DNA of 64,000 nucleotides, taken from assembly GCF_001708185.1 (NCBI RefSeq), contig NZ_MDDN01000006.1, forward strand, positions 124,001 to 188,000, given 5' to 3'. Under the pieces are notes generated by a model. It had not been told where the DNA came from, did no database searches, and worked only from the letters and a program-made list of their open reading frames with translations. The stretch is from Lysinibacillus xylanilyticus. Lineage in GTDB: Bacteria > Bacillota > Bacilli > Bacillales_A > Planococcaceae. The position numbers and the translations under genes are program-made. Positions within the stretch are counted from its first letter, which is position 1; the number at the start of each line of letters is the position of its first letter. Below are positions 26,924-35,417 of the stretch, piece after piece.

Positions 26924-28042
26924 TTATTTATGCTGTGTAAGGTAAACTTTGCCGTTTATTGTTACTTTAGAAGCTGAGATTAGAATTTCTTTATTTGCTT
27001 CATAATATGGATTTAAAATGTTGTCGATAGCAACCCATTTTTCACTAGATTTTTCATAGTCACCTTTTTTATCAAGAGCTGTTGCTTCTTCATAAAGCTT
27101 TTTTAATTGCGCTTTATCTTTTGCTTTGATTTCAAAATCAAAGTTAGACATGTAATCTTCAAAGCTAAGTGGCTTCATGTAAGGATGAATCATTTCATCG
27201 AATTCACCCCATAGCTTTTCAGATAGTTGATCATTTTTATCTTGATCTGCTTTTTGAGCATCCTTGTATAAAGTTTTTAGTTTTGGTAAAGCTTCAGCAG
27301 GAATATCTACATCTATATCTGAAATGTATTCTTCAAATGGTACTGGTGGATATAGCGCATCTAGGTAAGGTTGAAGAACCTTTTGGAATTCTTCAAATTT
27401 TGTTTGTGCTGCTTCTTCTTTACCAGATTTCTCTAGTTTAATCCACTGTTGATAAATATCTTTTAGCTGCTTTTTATCTTTTTCTTTAATAACTATATTT
27501 TTTTCACCAAATCCATACTGTTCCATGAATTCTTCGAAGGATACTGGTACCCAGCTAGCTAAAATATACGGCTTTGTGATTTTATCCATTTCAAGATTAA
27601 TTTTTTCTACTTCTTCATATTTCTCTTCTTTTTCTAACTTTTTCATTTGATTAAACAATTTTTCTAATTTAGCTAGATCTGCTTTTGTGATTTCTTTAGG
27701 TAAGTCTTTTTTATATACGTTAAACGTGTAGAAATCTGAATAATCTTGTACTAAGCTACCTTCTACAGAGATTTCTTGACCTTCTACTAACTTCATTTTT
27801 TCTAATTGCTCATCTGAAAAATTTTGAATTCCGATATAATAATTTTTACCGTCTTTTCCTTTGATTGAGATGCTATCTCCGTAAACACTTTTAATCGTTC
27901 CTTTAATTTGTTGCTCAGCTTGAACAGTTATTTCGCTTGTTGTTTTTGCTGTTGTTGCCTCAGCTTGATGTGGCGTGAAGACAGCCATTCCTATTGTTAG
28001 TGCTGATACAATCATCCAAGATTTTTTTATTGTTTTTTTCAT
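26924..28042 (-). CDS. secreted protein with four internal repeats, function unknown
   Basis: A 372-residue protein with a signal peptide (KKTIKKSW, hydrophobic core, cleavage near HQAEA-TT). Residues about 43-110 form a small beta-rich segment (IKGTIKSVYGDSISIKGKDG). The rest holds four degenerate repeats of about 60 residues. Each has [SP]FEE[FY]M, then a Lys-rich helix around DKKQLKDIYQQW or DKAQLKKLYEEA, and ends in [IV]L.PY (KPYI, QPYL, HPYM, NPYY). Strongly charged, no cysteine, no anchor motif: probably released or loosely wall-bound. I do not recognise a family. Monocistronic, RBS AAAGGAG. Confidence 0.75.
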   Translation of the reverse strand: MKKTIKKSWMIVSALTIGMAVFTPHQAEATTAKTTSEITVQAEQQIKGTIKSVYGDSISIKGKDGKNYYIGIQNFSDEQLEKMKLVEGQEISVEGSLVQDYSDFYTFNVYKKDLPKEITKADLAKLEKLFNQMKKLEKEEKYEEVEKINLEMDKITKPYILASWVPVSFEEFMEQYGFGEKNIVIKEKDKKQLKDIYQQWIKLEKSGKEEAAQTKFEEFQKVLQPYLDALYPPVPFEEYISDIDVDIPAEALPKLKTLYKDAQKADQDKNDQLSEKLWGEFDEMIHPYMKPLSFEDYMSNFDFEIKAKDKAQLKKLYEEATALDKKGDYEKSSEKWVAIDNILNPYYEANKEILISASKVTINGKVYLTQHK

Positions 28043-28149
28043 AATTATTTCTCCTTTAATTTAAGTGATTTAATTTTCTAATGATTAGACGGCTTTCGAA
28101 TGATAAAAAGTTAGCTAAAATTAGAAAAAATTTTAACTTTTTTTAGCAA

Positions 28150-28262
28150 ATTTTTTGGTAACGTAAGTGCAACGGCAGTTACAAAAGGTTTTTTGTACCG
28201 AAAGCGTAGCGGTAGGTACAGAAGTTTCCCGCATCTAGGAGTATTTTTACCTTCACTCCTTA
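28150..28262. repeat. GAAAGC hairpin units, cluster at 28.2 kb
   Basis: Two units: GTAAC ... GTTAC (28158-28182), then TGTACC-GAAAGCGTAGC-GGTA-GGTACA (28194-28220), followed by GAAG as in the 43.7-kb cluster. The stem bases differ from other copies but remain paired. Confidence 0.7.
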
Positions 28263-28512
28263 ATACTTCGCAAAATTGTCAAAAAATTTTTTATTATGTT
28301 AGAAAAAGCAATCAATTTGTAAAAACAGCGTAGTTTAGCGGTTTAAAGCGACGAATTGAAAGAAAAACTAAAATATTATGTCAATTTTAAAAGTCAGAAC
28401 ATTCATAATGTTGTTGACGAACCTCGATAATAACGATAATATAGCGATACGTTCACACTTCGTTTGGATGAAGTGTGATGAATATCAGAGATAATAATCG
28501 GGGGGATTATTT
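28263..28512. other. promoter-side intergenic region of the ABC importer
   Basis: Contains a perfect 9-bp hairpin TCACACTTC-GTTTGGAT-GAAGTGTGA at 28453-28478, 20 bases upstream of the ribosome site GGGGGG. It may be an operator or an RNA element. No T-box motif was found. Confidence 0.5.
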
Positions 28513-29535
28513 GTGAAATGCAATTTAAAAAAGCTTTCGTTCCTGTTATTTGGGTTAGTCTTAATGCTTGCTGCTTGTGGTAGTGGTGGCTCTAGTTCAT
28601 CTGATTCAAAAGGAAAAGAAACGAATAATGCAAGTGAGAGCGGTAATGCAGATGACAAAACATATAAAATCGGGATTACTCAAATTGTTGAGCATCCATC
28701 TTTAAATGCTGCCACTGAAGGCTTCAAAAAAGCAATTGAAGAATCAGGCTTAAAAGTTGAGTACGAGGCACAGATAGCTCAAGGGGATAACAGTCTTAAC
28801 ACAACGATTGCAAACAATCTAGTAAGTGCAAACGTAGATTTAATATTTGCTAACTCTACACCGTCTGCGCAAGCGGCAGCGACAGCAACTAGCGATATTC
28901 CAATTATCTTTACTTCTGTAACAGATGCTGTTGGTGCACAACTCATTGAATCTATGGAGAAGCCAGGAAAAAATGTAACAGGTACGATCGATTTACATCC
29001 TGATACTATTTCAAAAACAGTGGCTTTCTTAAAGGAACTTGGTGCCAAAAATGTTGGTATGGTCTACAACGCTGGTGAGCAAAACTCAGTAGCACAAGTA
29101 AAAGAAGTGAAAAAAGTTATGGGCGAGCAAGGCCTAACAGTTGTTGAGGCATCTGCGTCAACTTCTGCGGAAGTAAAACTGGCTACGGAATCATTAATCG
29201 GTAAAGTAGATGCATTCTATATTATTACTGATAATACAGTAGTTTCTGCTTTAGAATCTGTTATTGATGTAGCGAATGCTAATAAATTGCCACTTATTGT
29301 AGGGGAGCTTGACTCTGTTGAACGTGGTGGCTTAGCTGCATATGGTTTTGAATATTTTGACATCGGTTACGAGGCAGGTCAAATGGCTGTGAAGATTCTA
29401 AAAGGAGAAGCAACACCTGCTGATATGCCAGCACAATACCCACAAAACTTAAAACTAGTAATCAATAAAAAAGTAGCGGATGATTTAGGAATCGAAGTTA
29501 AAGATTCTTGGGGTGCAGAGCTTTTAGAAAAGTAA
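28513..29535 (+). CDS. ABC transporter substrate-binding lipoprotein (PF04392-like)
   Basis: A 340-residue lipoprotein: signal peptide with lipobox LMLAACGSG (Cys near residue 22), then a Ser/Asn-rich linker. The binding domain begins KTYKIGITQIVEHPSLNAA and includes IFANSTPSAQAAATAT and DIPIIFTSVTDAVGAQL, typical of the ABC_sub_bind family. Members have been linked to tryptophan or other amino-acid uptake; the ligand here is unknown. Start GTG 28513. It is separated from the permease by a terminator and an R element, so expression levels may differ. Confidence 0.87.
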   Translation: MKCNLKKLSFLLFGLVLMLAACGSGGSSSSDSKGKETNNASESGNADDKTYKIGITQIVEHPSLNAATEGFKKAIEESGLKVEYEAQIAQGDNSLNTTIANNLVSANVDLIFANSTPSAQAAATATSDIPIIFTSVTDAVGAQLIESMEKPGKNVTGTIDLHPDTISKTVAFLKELGAKNVGMVYNAGEQNSVAQVKEVKKVMGEQGLTVVEASASTSAEVKLATESLIGKVDAFYIITDNTVVSALESVIDVANANKLPLIVGELDSVERGGLAAYGFEYFDIGYEAGQMAVKILKGEATPADMPAQYPQNLKLVINKKVADDLGIEVKDSWGAELLEK

Positions 29536-29561
29536 TGGACGGATATGGTCATCTGATCAAG

Positions 29562-29597
29562 CAAAGCGGGGGAGAACTAAACTGCCCCCGCTTTATC
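29562..29597 (+). terminator. intrinsic terminator after the substrate-binding protein gene
   Basis: AAAGCGGGGG / CCCCCGCTTT stem, then TATCTTCTTTTT. It lies inside the importer cluster and may set a high binding-protein to permease ratio. Confidence 0.85.
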
Positions 29598-29751
29598 TTC
29601 TTTTTAGAGTGAAAAGTTTAAAGAGTATGTATGATTCATAGAAATACCTAAGGATTTAGCACGACGTTCTGTGATAACCCTTTGATCTATATCCATGAGC
29701 TCATCATCGAAAGTTGGGATAATATTTATTAAAACGTATTCCAGTATATTA

Positions 29752-29880
29752 GTTGATTGGAGTGGAGACTGGGCACTCCTTGGGGATTAGCGTCGCAGAT
29801 GAGACCCTGGAGCGAGCAACGCGAGTGAAGCGGCTCATCGGACGCCCCCAGGAAAGCGCCTAGTTGGAACGGAAATCAAC
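29752..29880 (+). repeat. element R, copy 3 (compact form)
   Basis: GTTGATTGGAGTGGAGACTG at the left, then CTCCTTGGGGATTAGCG, GATGAGACCCTGGAGCGAGC, GCGGCTCATCGGACGCCCCC, and TTGGAACGGAAATCAAC at the right. 129 bp, imperfect palindrome. It is the most complete uninterrupted copy in the window. Confidence 0.9.
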
Positions 29881-29984
29881 CTTACTTTATGATGATGCCC
29901 AATTTAAATGTTGAGCTCCATTATTTAGGAATGGAGCATAGGTAATAAAAATTAGTTTAAGAATGATTAGGAGATGATTCAACT

Positions 29985-31013
29985 ATGTTTTTAGCAATGT
30001 TTGGCGCAGTGGAGCAAGGAATCATCTATGCAATTATGGCACTTGGTGTGTATTTAACATTCCGCGTGTTAGATTTTCCGGATTTAACGGTTGATGGAAG
30101 CTTTGTAACAGGGGCGGCTACAGCGGCGACGATGGTTCTGCTTGGCTACCACCCGATGTTAGCGACTTTAGTGGCAATTGTTGCTGGATTTATTGCTGGA
30201 TGTATGACAGGGATTCTTCACACAAAAGGTAAAATTAACCCACTATTATCGGGGATTTTAATGATGATTGCTTTGTATTCTATTAACCTACGAATCATGG
30301 GGTTAACTGCAGAAAATACGATAGGTCGTCCGAATATTCCACTATTGAACTCAGAGACTATATTTTCAAAGTTTCAAGTATTTTGGAGTAATTTAGGTAT
30401 CGATGCTGCGATCAATAACCTATTAAAAAGCATCGGCATTCAGCAAGTACCGTCTACATGGAGTACGTTGATTGTAGTATTAATCATCACGATTTTAATT
30501 AAGGTAATAGCAGACTGGTTCTTAAAAACTGAGGTCGGACTGGCTATTCGAGCAACTGGTGATAATAAGCGTATGATTCGTAGCTTTTCAGCAAATACAG
30601 ATACACTTATTATTCTAGGGCTAGGACTTTCTAACGCACTTGTCGCATTTTCTGGAGCTTTAATCGCACAGTATTCGAAGTTCTCAGATGTAAGTATGGG
30701 GATTGGGATGATCGTTATCGGTCTTGCTTCTGTTATTATTGGTGAAGCAATCTTTGGTACAAAAACGATTATGCGCACAACTTTTGCTGTCATTGCGGGG
30801 GCTATTATTTACCGTATCATTTTAGCATTAGCATTACGTGTTGAATTCCTTGATTCGGGAGATATGAAATTAATAACAGCTATCATTGTTATTTTAGCGT
30901 TGGTTTTACCTCAATTTGTTAGTAAAAGTAAGGAACGCAAACGAAAAGTGAAGCGTGCAGCAGAGCGTGCACAAGTAAATGCGGTAGAGCAAGGAGGGAA
31001 CGGCCTTGCTTAA
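29985..31013 (+). CDS. ABC transporter permease (BPD_transp_2-like)
   Basis: A 342-residue integral membrane protein with about nine segments, resembling the branched-chain/ribose-type permease family (PF02653). Landmarks are GVYLTFRVLDFPDLTVDGSF, GKINPLLSGILMMIALYSIN and GLSNALVAFSGALIAQYSKF; a basic tail ends the protein. ATG 29985 follows AGGAGATG. It overlaps the ATPase gene by 8 bases. It partners with the lipoprotein upstream and the ATPase downstream. Confidence 0.87.
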   Translation: MFLAMFGAVEQGIIYAIMALGVYLTFRVLDFPDLTVDGSFVTGAATAATMVLLGYHPMLATLVAIVAGFIAGCMTGILHTKGKINPLLSGILMMIALYSINLRIMGLTAENTIGRPNIPLLNSETIFSKFQVFWSNLGIDAAINNLLKSIGIQQVPSTWSTLIVVLIITILIKVIADWFLKTEVGLAIRATGDNKRMIRSFSANTDTLIILGLGLSNALVAFSGALIAQYSKFSDVSMGIGMIVIGLASVIIGEAIFGTKTIMRTTFAVIAGAIIYRIILALALRVEFLDSGDMKLITAIIVILALVLPQFVSKSKERKRKVKRAAERAQVNAVEQGGNGLA

Positions 31014-31803
31014 ATTACACGGCATTAATAAAGTTTTTAATGAAGGTACGCCTGACGAAAAAGTCGCACTTGCTGAAATTAATTTGCATTTAAAGCCAGG
31101 AGATTTTGTAACAATCATTGGTAGTAATGGTGCCGGTAAGTCGACCATGATGAATATGATTTCAGGTGCCTTAACGCCAGATTTTGGCTCAGTTTTAATT
31201 GATGGGAATGAGGTAACGGCTTTACCAGAATACAAGCGTTCCCACTATATCGGTCGTGTGTTTCAGGACCCAATGGCTGGTACAGCGCCAACAATGACGA
31301 TTGAGGAAAACTTAGCGTTAGCTTACTCACGTAATAAGAGTAGAGGCTTGCGTATTGGTGTTGATAAAAAGCGTCGAGAATTTTTCAAGGAATCGTTGGA
31401 GATGTTGGGTCTAAATCTAGAAAATCGCCTATCTGCAAAGGTCGGCTTACTTTCTGGTGGGGAACGTCAGGCGCTGTCTTTATTAATGGCAACGTTCACG
31501 AAGCCATCGATTTTATTACTAGATGAGCATACGGCTGCACTTGACCCATCGCGTGCAGAGTTAATCACACGCATTACGAAATATTTAGTTGAGAAAGATA
31601 GCTTAACAACATTAATGGTCACGCACAATATGCAACAGGCATTAGATTTAGGTAACCGATTGATTATGATGGATAAAGGTCAAATCATTTTAGAAGTTGG
31701 CGAGGATCGCAAGCATGAATTGACTATTCCTGATTTAATGGCAGAGTTCGAACGTATCCGCGGTGAGAAAATGAACTCAGACCGTGCGTTATTAGGATCA
31801 TGA
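31006..31803 (+). CDS. ABC transporter ATP-binding protein
   Basis: A 265-residue nucleotide-binding subunit. Walker A GSNGAGKSTMMNMISG, Q-loop VFQDPMAGTAPTMTIEENLA, signature LLSGGERQALSLLMA, Walker B SILLLDEHTAALDP and H-loop VTHNMQQALDLG are all intact. TTG 31006 lies 7 bases after AAGGAGGGAA and inside the end of the permease gene, so the two are translationally coupled. It powers the importer encoded by the two preceding genes. Confidence 0.93.
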   Translation: MLKLHGINKVFNEGTPDEKVALAEINLHLKPGDFVTIIGSNGAGKSTMMNMISGALTPDFGSVLIDGNEVTALPEYKRSHYIGRVFQDPMAGTAPTMTIEENLALAYSRNKSRGLRIGVDKKRREFFKESLEMLGLNLENRLSAKVGLLSGGERQALSLLMATFTKPSILLLDEHTAALDPSRAELITRITKYLVEKDSLTTLMVTHNMQQALDLGNRLIMMDKGQIILEVGEDRKHELTIPDLMAEFERIRGEKMNSDRALLGS

Positions 31804-31807
31804 TGAT

Positions 31808-31840
31808 TAACGCTCATACATAGGTATGGGCGTTTTTTTC
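31808..31840 (+). terminator. intrinsic terminator of the ABC importer
   Basis: AACGCTCATAC / GTATG.GCGTT then TTTTTTT. Confidence 0.85.
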
Positions 31841-31902
31841 TGCTGAAAGTTGGGTGGTAAATCGATAAAGTGCATTATAATCTAGCTAAAGGAGGTGAAA
31901 AT

Positions 31903-32847
31903 ATGCTACTGAAAAAGCGGGAAGTCTCATCGAAGAAACGGGTGTTAGAAATGATTGAGAGGCGGTTACCGAAATCTCACGCAAAGTATGATTATTTTCA
32001 AGAAATGCTAAGGAGAACAAGGGCAGGGTATGCAGGTGAGCGAAGAGTAGATAAAGAATGGCAAGAGATCTATTTGCAGCATGCGCATTATTTATTGCAT
32101 GATGTTCAGCTTAAAGTCGAAGGTGGATCAATGCATCAAATGGATACATTATTCATGTCGCAAAATTTTGTTTTAATAGTAGAAATTAAAAATATTGCTG
32201 GGCGTGTTGATTATATGGAAGATAACCATCAATTTATTAGAGTTACCTCTGATGGAAGAGTAGATGGTTTTCGTAATCCATTCGATCAGGTGAAGCGACA
32301 TGCTAGGTTTTTGCATCGATTATTTCAAATGAGTGGGCATTATCTACCTATTGAAACTATAGTCGTTTCTGCAAATCCGAGTATGATTATGTCACCCACT
32401 TTCTTGTCGCAGCCAATTATTCATGTAAGTGGCTTGGCTGAAAGGGTAGAGCAACTGTTCAAGCAGCATCAACAAGTCTATCTAAGTGAAAATGATTTGA
32501 GAGAACTATCAACGCATATTCTAAAGATGCACACACCAACCCAATGGACGCTAGATATTAAAGTGGATGAATTGAAGAAGGGTGCACTATGCTCTAAGTG
32601 CGAATATCAATTTGTTATGCATTATCGTCAAGGGAAGTGGTGTTGTGAGAATTGTGGTGAGGTCGATAATCTAGCTTTCAACAACGCACTGAAAGATTAC
32701 CGTTATATGTATGGGGGATTTATATCCAACAGTTCATTTCAAGATTTCTTCGGTATCTCTTGCACTAAAACAGTATATAAAATATTGAAGTCATTACAGC
32801 TTCAAGAAATTGGTGCCAATAAGAATCGACAGTATATTTTAAAATAG
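31903..32847 (+). CDS. NERD domain protein with C-terminal zinc ribbon
   Basis: About 314 residues. The nuclease-related (NERD) domain spans about residues 35-150: GYAGERRVDKEW, MHQMDTLFMSQNFVLIVEIKN with the PD-(D/E)xK-like Asp and Glu-x-Lys, and FRNPFDQVKRHARFL. The C-terminal part has a four-cysteine ribbon (CSKCEY ... CCENCGE, residues about 225-250). ATG 31903 follows AAAGGAGGTG; the in-frame extension to 31870 is not needed. NERD proteins are predicted DNA-processing or plasmid-linked nucleases of unknown role. Terminator directly behind. Confidence 0.85.
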   Translation: MLLKKREVSSKKRVLEMIERRLPKSHAKYDYFQEMLRRTRAGYAGERRVDKEWQEIYLQHAHYLLHDVQLKVEGGSMHQMDTLFMSQNFVLIVEIKNIAGRVDYMEDNHQFIRVTSDGRVDGFRNPFDQVKRHARFLHRLFQMSGHYLPIETIVVSANPSMIMSPTFLSQPIIHVSGLAERVEQLFKQHQQVYLSENDLRELSTHILKMHTPTQWTLDIKVDELKKGALCSKCEYQFVMHYRQGKWCCENCGEVDNLAFNNALKDYRYMYGGFISNSSFQDFFGISCTKTVYKILKSLQLQEIGANKNRQYILK

Positions 32848-32886
32848 TACAGTCTATCATTGCGGTCAGATAGACTGTATTTTTCT
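32848..32886 (+). terminator. intrinsic terminator after the NERD gene
   Basis: ACAGTCTAT / ATAGACTGT then ATTTTTCT; the next repeat array follows at once. Confidence 0.85.
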
Positions 32887-32892
32887 AAATTG

Positions 32893-32990
32893 TTCCGATA
32901 AATATAACAAACATTCCGATAAAATCTGAAATTGTTCCGATAAATCTCAAAATAGTTCCGATAAAACATAATTTTATTCCGATAAACCTC
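32893..32990. repeat. five-copy 21-bp periodic repeat (TTCCGATAAA)
   Basis: TTCCGATAAA begins at 32893, 32914, 32935, 32956 and 32977, an exact 21-bp step. The other 11 bases of each unit vary (e.g. TCTCAAAATAG), so only the core is held. Confidence 0.95.
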
Positions 32991-33001
32991 TCATCCCCGC
33001 A

Positions 33002-33034
33002 AAAAAGCCACACTCACATAGAAGTGTGACTCTT
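33002..33034 (-). terminator. intrinsic terminator of ilvA
   Basis: Minus strand GAGTCACACTTC / GAGTGTGGC with a TTTTTT tail. Confidence 0.75.
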
Positions 33035-33038
33035 TATT

Positions 33039-34301
33039 TTAGACTAGTAAGCCGAAAAGTTGAATGTCGTTGTTTACTTCTTTGTATTTGAAGCCAAATT
33101 CATTCATACGTGCTAGTAAACCTTCGTAGTCGTCACGATTACCAAGTTCAATGCCGACTAAGGCAGGACCACTTTCTTTATTGTTTTTCTTTGTATATTC
33201 GAAAGTTGTAATGTCATCATTTGGTCCGACAACACTTGTTAGGAATTGGCGAAGTGCGCCTGCACGCTGTGGGAAGCTTACGATGAAGTAATAGAGTAAG
33301 CCTTCATGAATTAAAGATTTTTCTTTAATCTCCTGCATACGCCCGATGTCATTATTACCACCGCTAATGATGATAACGACTGATTTACCTTTAATTTCTT
33401 CCTTATAATAGTCGAGCGCCGCAACTGATAATGCCCCAGCAGGCTCTGCGATAATGGCATGTTTATTATAAAGATCTAAAATCGTTGTACATACTTTTCC
33501 TTCTGGTACTAGTACGATGTCGTCTAAATAGCGACGACAAACATCATATGTGTGATGGCCGACGCATTTTACCGCGGCGCCATCTACGAACTTGTCAATC
33601 CAATTAAGTGCCACTGCACCACCTTCTGTAAATGCAGCCTTCATACTACCCGCCCCAGCAGGCTCTACACCGATAATTTTGCTAGTAGGGGAAAGGTTTT
33701 TCACGTAGGCAGAAACACCTGACATTAAGCCACCGCCACCGATACTACCAAATAGGTAGTCGATCGGTTCCTCCATGTCATTCATAATTTCAACTGCGAC
33801 CGTTCCTTGGCCAGCAATGACATCAAAATCGTCAAATGGATGGATAAAGATTTTATTGTGTTCTTCGCAGTAAACGAATGCACTTTCTGCAGAATCATCA
33901 AACGTATCGCCCGCTAAAATAATTTCCACATAATCGCGACCAAACATACGCACTTGATCAATTTTTTGCTTAGGTGTTGTTTGGGGCATAAAAATACTTG
34001 CTTGAATTTTCAGTTGAGCACAGGCGTAAGCAACACCTTGAGCATGGTTGCCGGCACTTGCACAAACAACACCAGCTTGGCGAGCCTCTTCTTCAATTTT
34101 TTTAATCTTATAATAGGCGCCACGAAGTTTAAATGAGCGTACATGCTGTAAATCTTCGCGCTTAAAATAAATGCTAGCTCCGTATTTCTCAGATAAATAA
34201 TCATTTTTTTGTAGCGGCGTGTGCACCACTACGTCTTTTAAAAAATGATGTGCAATTAAGATATTTTCTACTTGCACAGTTCTAGTGTCAGCAGCTTCCA
34301 T
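33039..34301 (-). CDS. ilvA: threonine ammonia-lyase (biosynthetic threonine deaminase)
   Basis: A 420-residue PLP enzyme deaminating threonine to 2-oxobutyrate, first step toward isoleucine. The PLP lysine is in VRSFKLRGAYYKI; NHAQGVAYACAQL, GSIGGGGLMSGVSAYVK and VVIIISGGNNDIG follow. A C-terminal ACT-like regulatory domain (residues about 330-420, SFPQRAGALRQFL) marks the long, feedback-regulated form. ATG 34301 lies 9 bases after GGAGG; the upstream ATG at 34310 overlaps the ribosome site. Divergent from the TerC gene. It competes with Tdh for threonine. Confidence 0.93.
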   Translation of the reverse strand: MEAADTRTVQVENILIAHHFLKDVVVHTPLQKNDYLSEKYGASIYFKREDLQHVRSFKLRGAYYKIKKIEEEARQAGVVCASAGNHAQGVAYACAQLKIQASIFMPQTTPKQKIDQVRMFGRDYVEIILAGDTFDDSAESAFVYCEEHNKIFIHPFDDFDVIAGQGTVAVEIMNDMEEPIDYLFGSIGGGGLMSGVSAYVKNLSPTSKIIGVEPAGAGSMKAAFTEGGAVALNWIDKFVDGAAVKCVGHHTYDVCRRYLDDIVLVPEGKVCTTILDLYNKHAIIAEPAGALSVAALDYYKEEIKGKSVVIIISGGNNDIGRMQEIKEKSLIHEGLLYYFIVSFPQRAGALRQFLTSVVGPNDDITTFEYTKKNNKESGPALVGIELGNRDDYEGLLARMNEFGFKYKEVNNDIQLFGLLV

Positions 34302-34531
34302 AGTATACATCCTCCGTTACGTTAAAACATTTATCTATGATAGCACATTTTATAAGGTTTTTGTCATTAATTTTTAGTAAATTCTAAATTTTCGGTGTCT
34401 ATTTTAACTTCTTTCAGTGGGTGTCTAAACATTCAAGGGTTTTTATAGAAATAAAGGAACGCCCATTTCTTCATAACGAAAATGACCAAGCATATACTAG
34501 AATACTTTAGGACAAGTAGGAGGGTATGTAA

Positions 34532-35275
34532 TTGGAAATCATTCAAGGAATTCTATCTACATACATTCAATTTTTCGATTGGGAAATGTGGAAAGAAGTT
34601 TTAACAGACCCCGTATCTTGGGGGTTAATATCAACACTCATCATTATTGAAGGTTTACTGTCAGCAGATAATGCACTCGTCTTGGCAGTACTGGTTAAAC
34701 ATTTACCAGACAAGCAACGTAAACGTGCGTTAATGTATGGAATGTTGGGTGCTTACTTTTTCCGATTTTTGTTTATCGGAATAGGTGTTTATTTAGTAGA
34801 TTTTTGGTTTATTAAATTATTAGGAGCTTTGTATTTAGGTTGGCTTTGTATCGCTCATTTCTTGCGAATTGGGGCAGAGGATAGTGTTAAGGAAGTTAAA
34901 AAATCAGGGTTAATGGTTCGAATTTTTGGGACATTTTGGGCGACTGTCATTTCAGTAGAGCTAATGGATATTGCCTTTTCAATTGACGCGATTTTTGCCG
35001 CATTTGCAATTTCTAATCAAATTTGGATCTTACTAATAGGGGGGATGCTAGGGATTTTAATGATGAGAACCATTGCCGGCCTATTTTTAATCATAATTGA
35101 AAAAATACCAGAACTAGAGGCGGCGGCATTTATTATTATCGGCATTATTGCGCTGAAAATGCTAGTTAGTATCATTGGTGTTCACGTTCCACACTATATG
35201 TTCTTTGTCGTGCTAATTATTGTATTTTCTATAACTTTCTTTGTTCATATTTTAAAGAAATTAAAAGTCGCTTAA
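34532..35275 (+). CDS. TerC family integral membrane protein
   Basis: A 247-residue membrane protein with about seven segments. TerC signatures with buried acidic residues are present in both halves: EGLLSADNALVLAVLVKHL and SVELMDIAFSIDAIFAAFAI. In Bacillus, members (YkoY/YceF type) export manganese during metalloprotein maturation; other members act in tellurite resistance. TTG 34532 follows AGGAGGG. No manganese (yybP-ykoY) riboswitch was seen upstream. Monocistronic. Confidence 0.85.
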   Translation: MEIIQGILSTYIQFFDWEMWKEVLTDPVSWGLISTLIIIEGLLSADNALVLAVLVKHLPDKQRKRALMYGMLGAYFFRFLFIGIGVYLVDFWFIKLLGALYLGWLCIAHFLRIGAEDSVKEVKKSGLMVRIFGTFWATVISVELMDIAFSIDAIFAAFAISNQIWILLIGGMLGILMMRTIAGLFLIIIEKIPELEAAAFIIIGIIALKMLVSIIGVHVPHYMFFVVLIIVFSITFFVHILKKLKVA

Positions 35276-35277
35276 TA

Positions 35278-35326
35278 TAAAAACGGTTCTGTTCTCGCTA
35301 AAAAAGAGGACAGAACTGTTTTATTT
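35278..35326 (+). terminator. intrinsic terminator after the TerC gene
   Basis: AAACGGTTCTGTTCTC / GAGGACAGAACTGTTTT, a long near-perfect stem. Confidence 0.9.
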
Positions 35327-35415
35327 TTATTAAGGAAAATATAAGTTTTTTTGCCAGAGGAACCTAAAGCATAGTCGTCTAGGCTAAAGCGCTTCGATCT
35401 CTCCAGCGCTTTTGT
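35326..35415. repeat. dispersed repeat S, copy 1
   Basis: TTAAGGAAA.TAT..GTTTTTTTGCC then ACCTAAAGCATAGTC.TCTA.GC.AAAGCG is shared with 44322-44437, also in an intergenic position. It sits between the TerC terminator and the 3' end of bshB2. Confidence 0.7.
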
Positions 35416-35417
35416 TC

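Noticed and set aside
28263..28512. A Trp T-box upstream of the ABC lipoprotein, as in some trpXYZ importers
   Set aside because: No AGGGTGGNACCGCG-like motif or specifier hairpin could be found, so tryptophan specificity is not supported.
34311..34531. Manganese (yybP-ykoY) riboswitch before the TerC gene
   Set aside because: The conserved GGGGAGTA and paired elements are absent.
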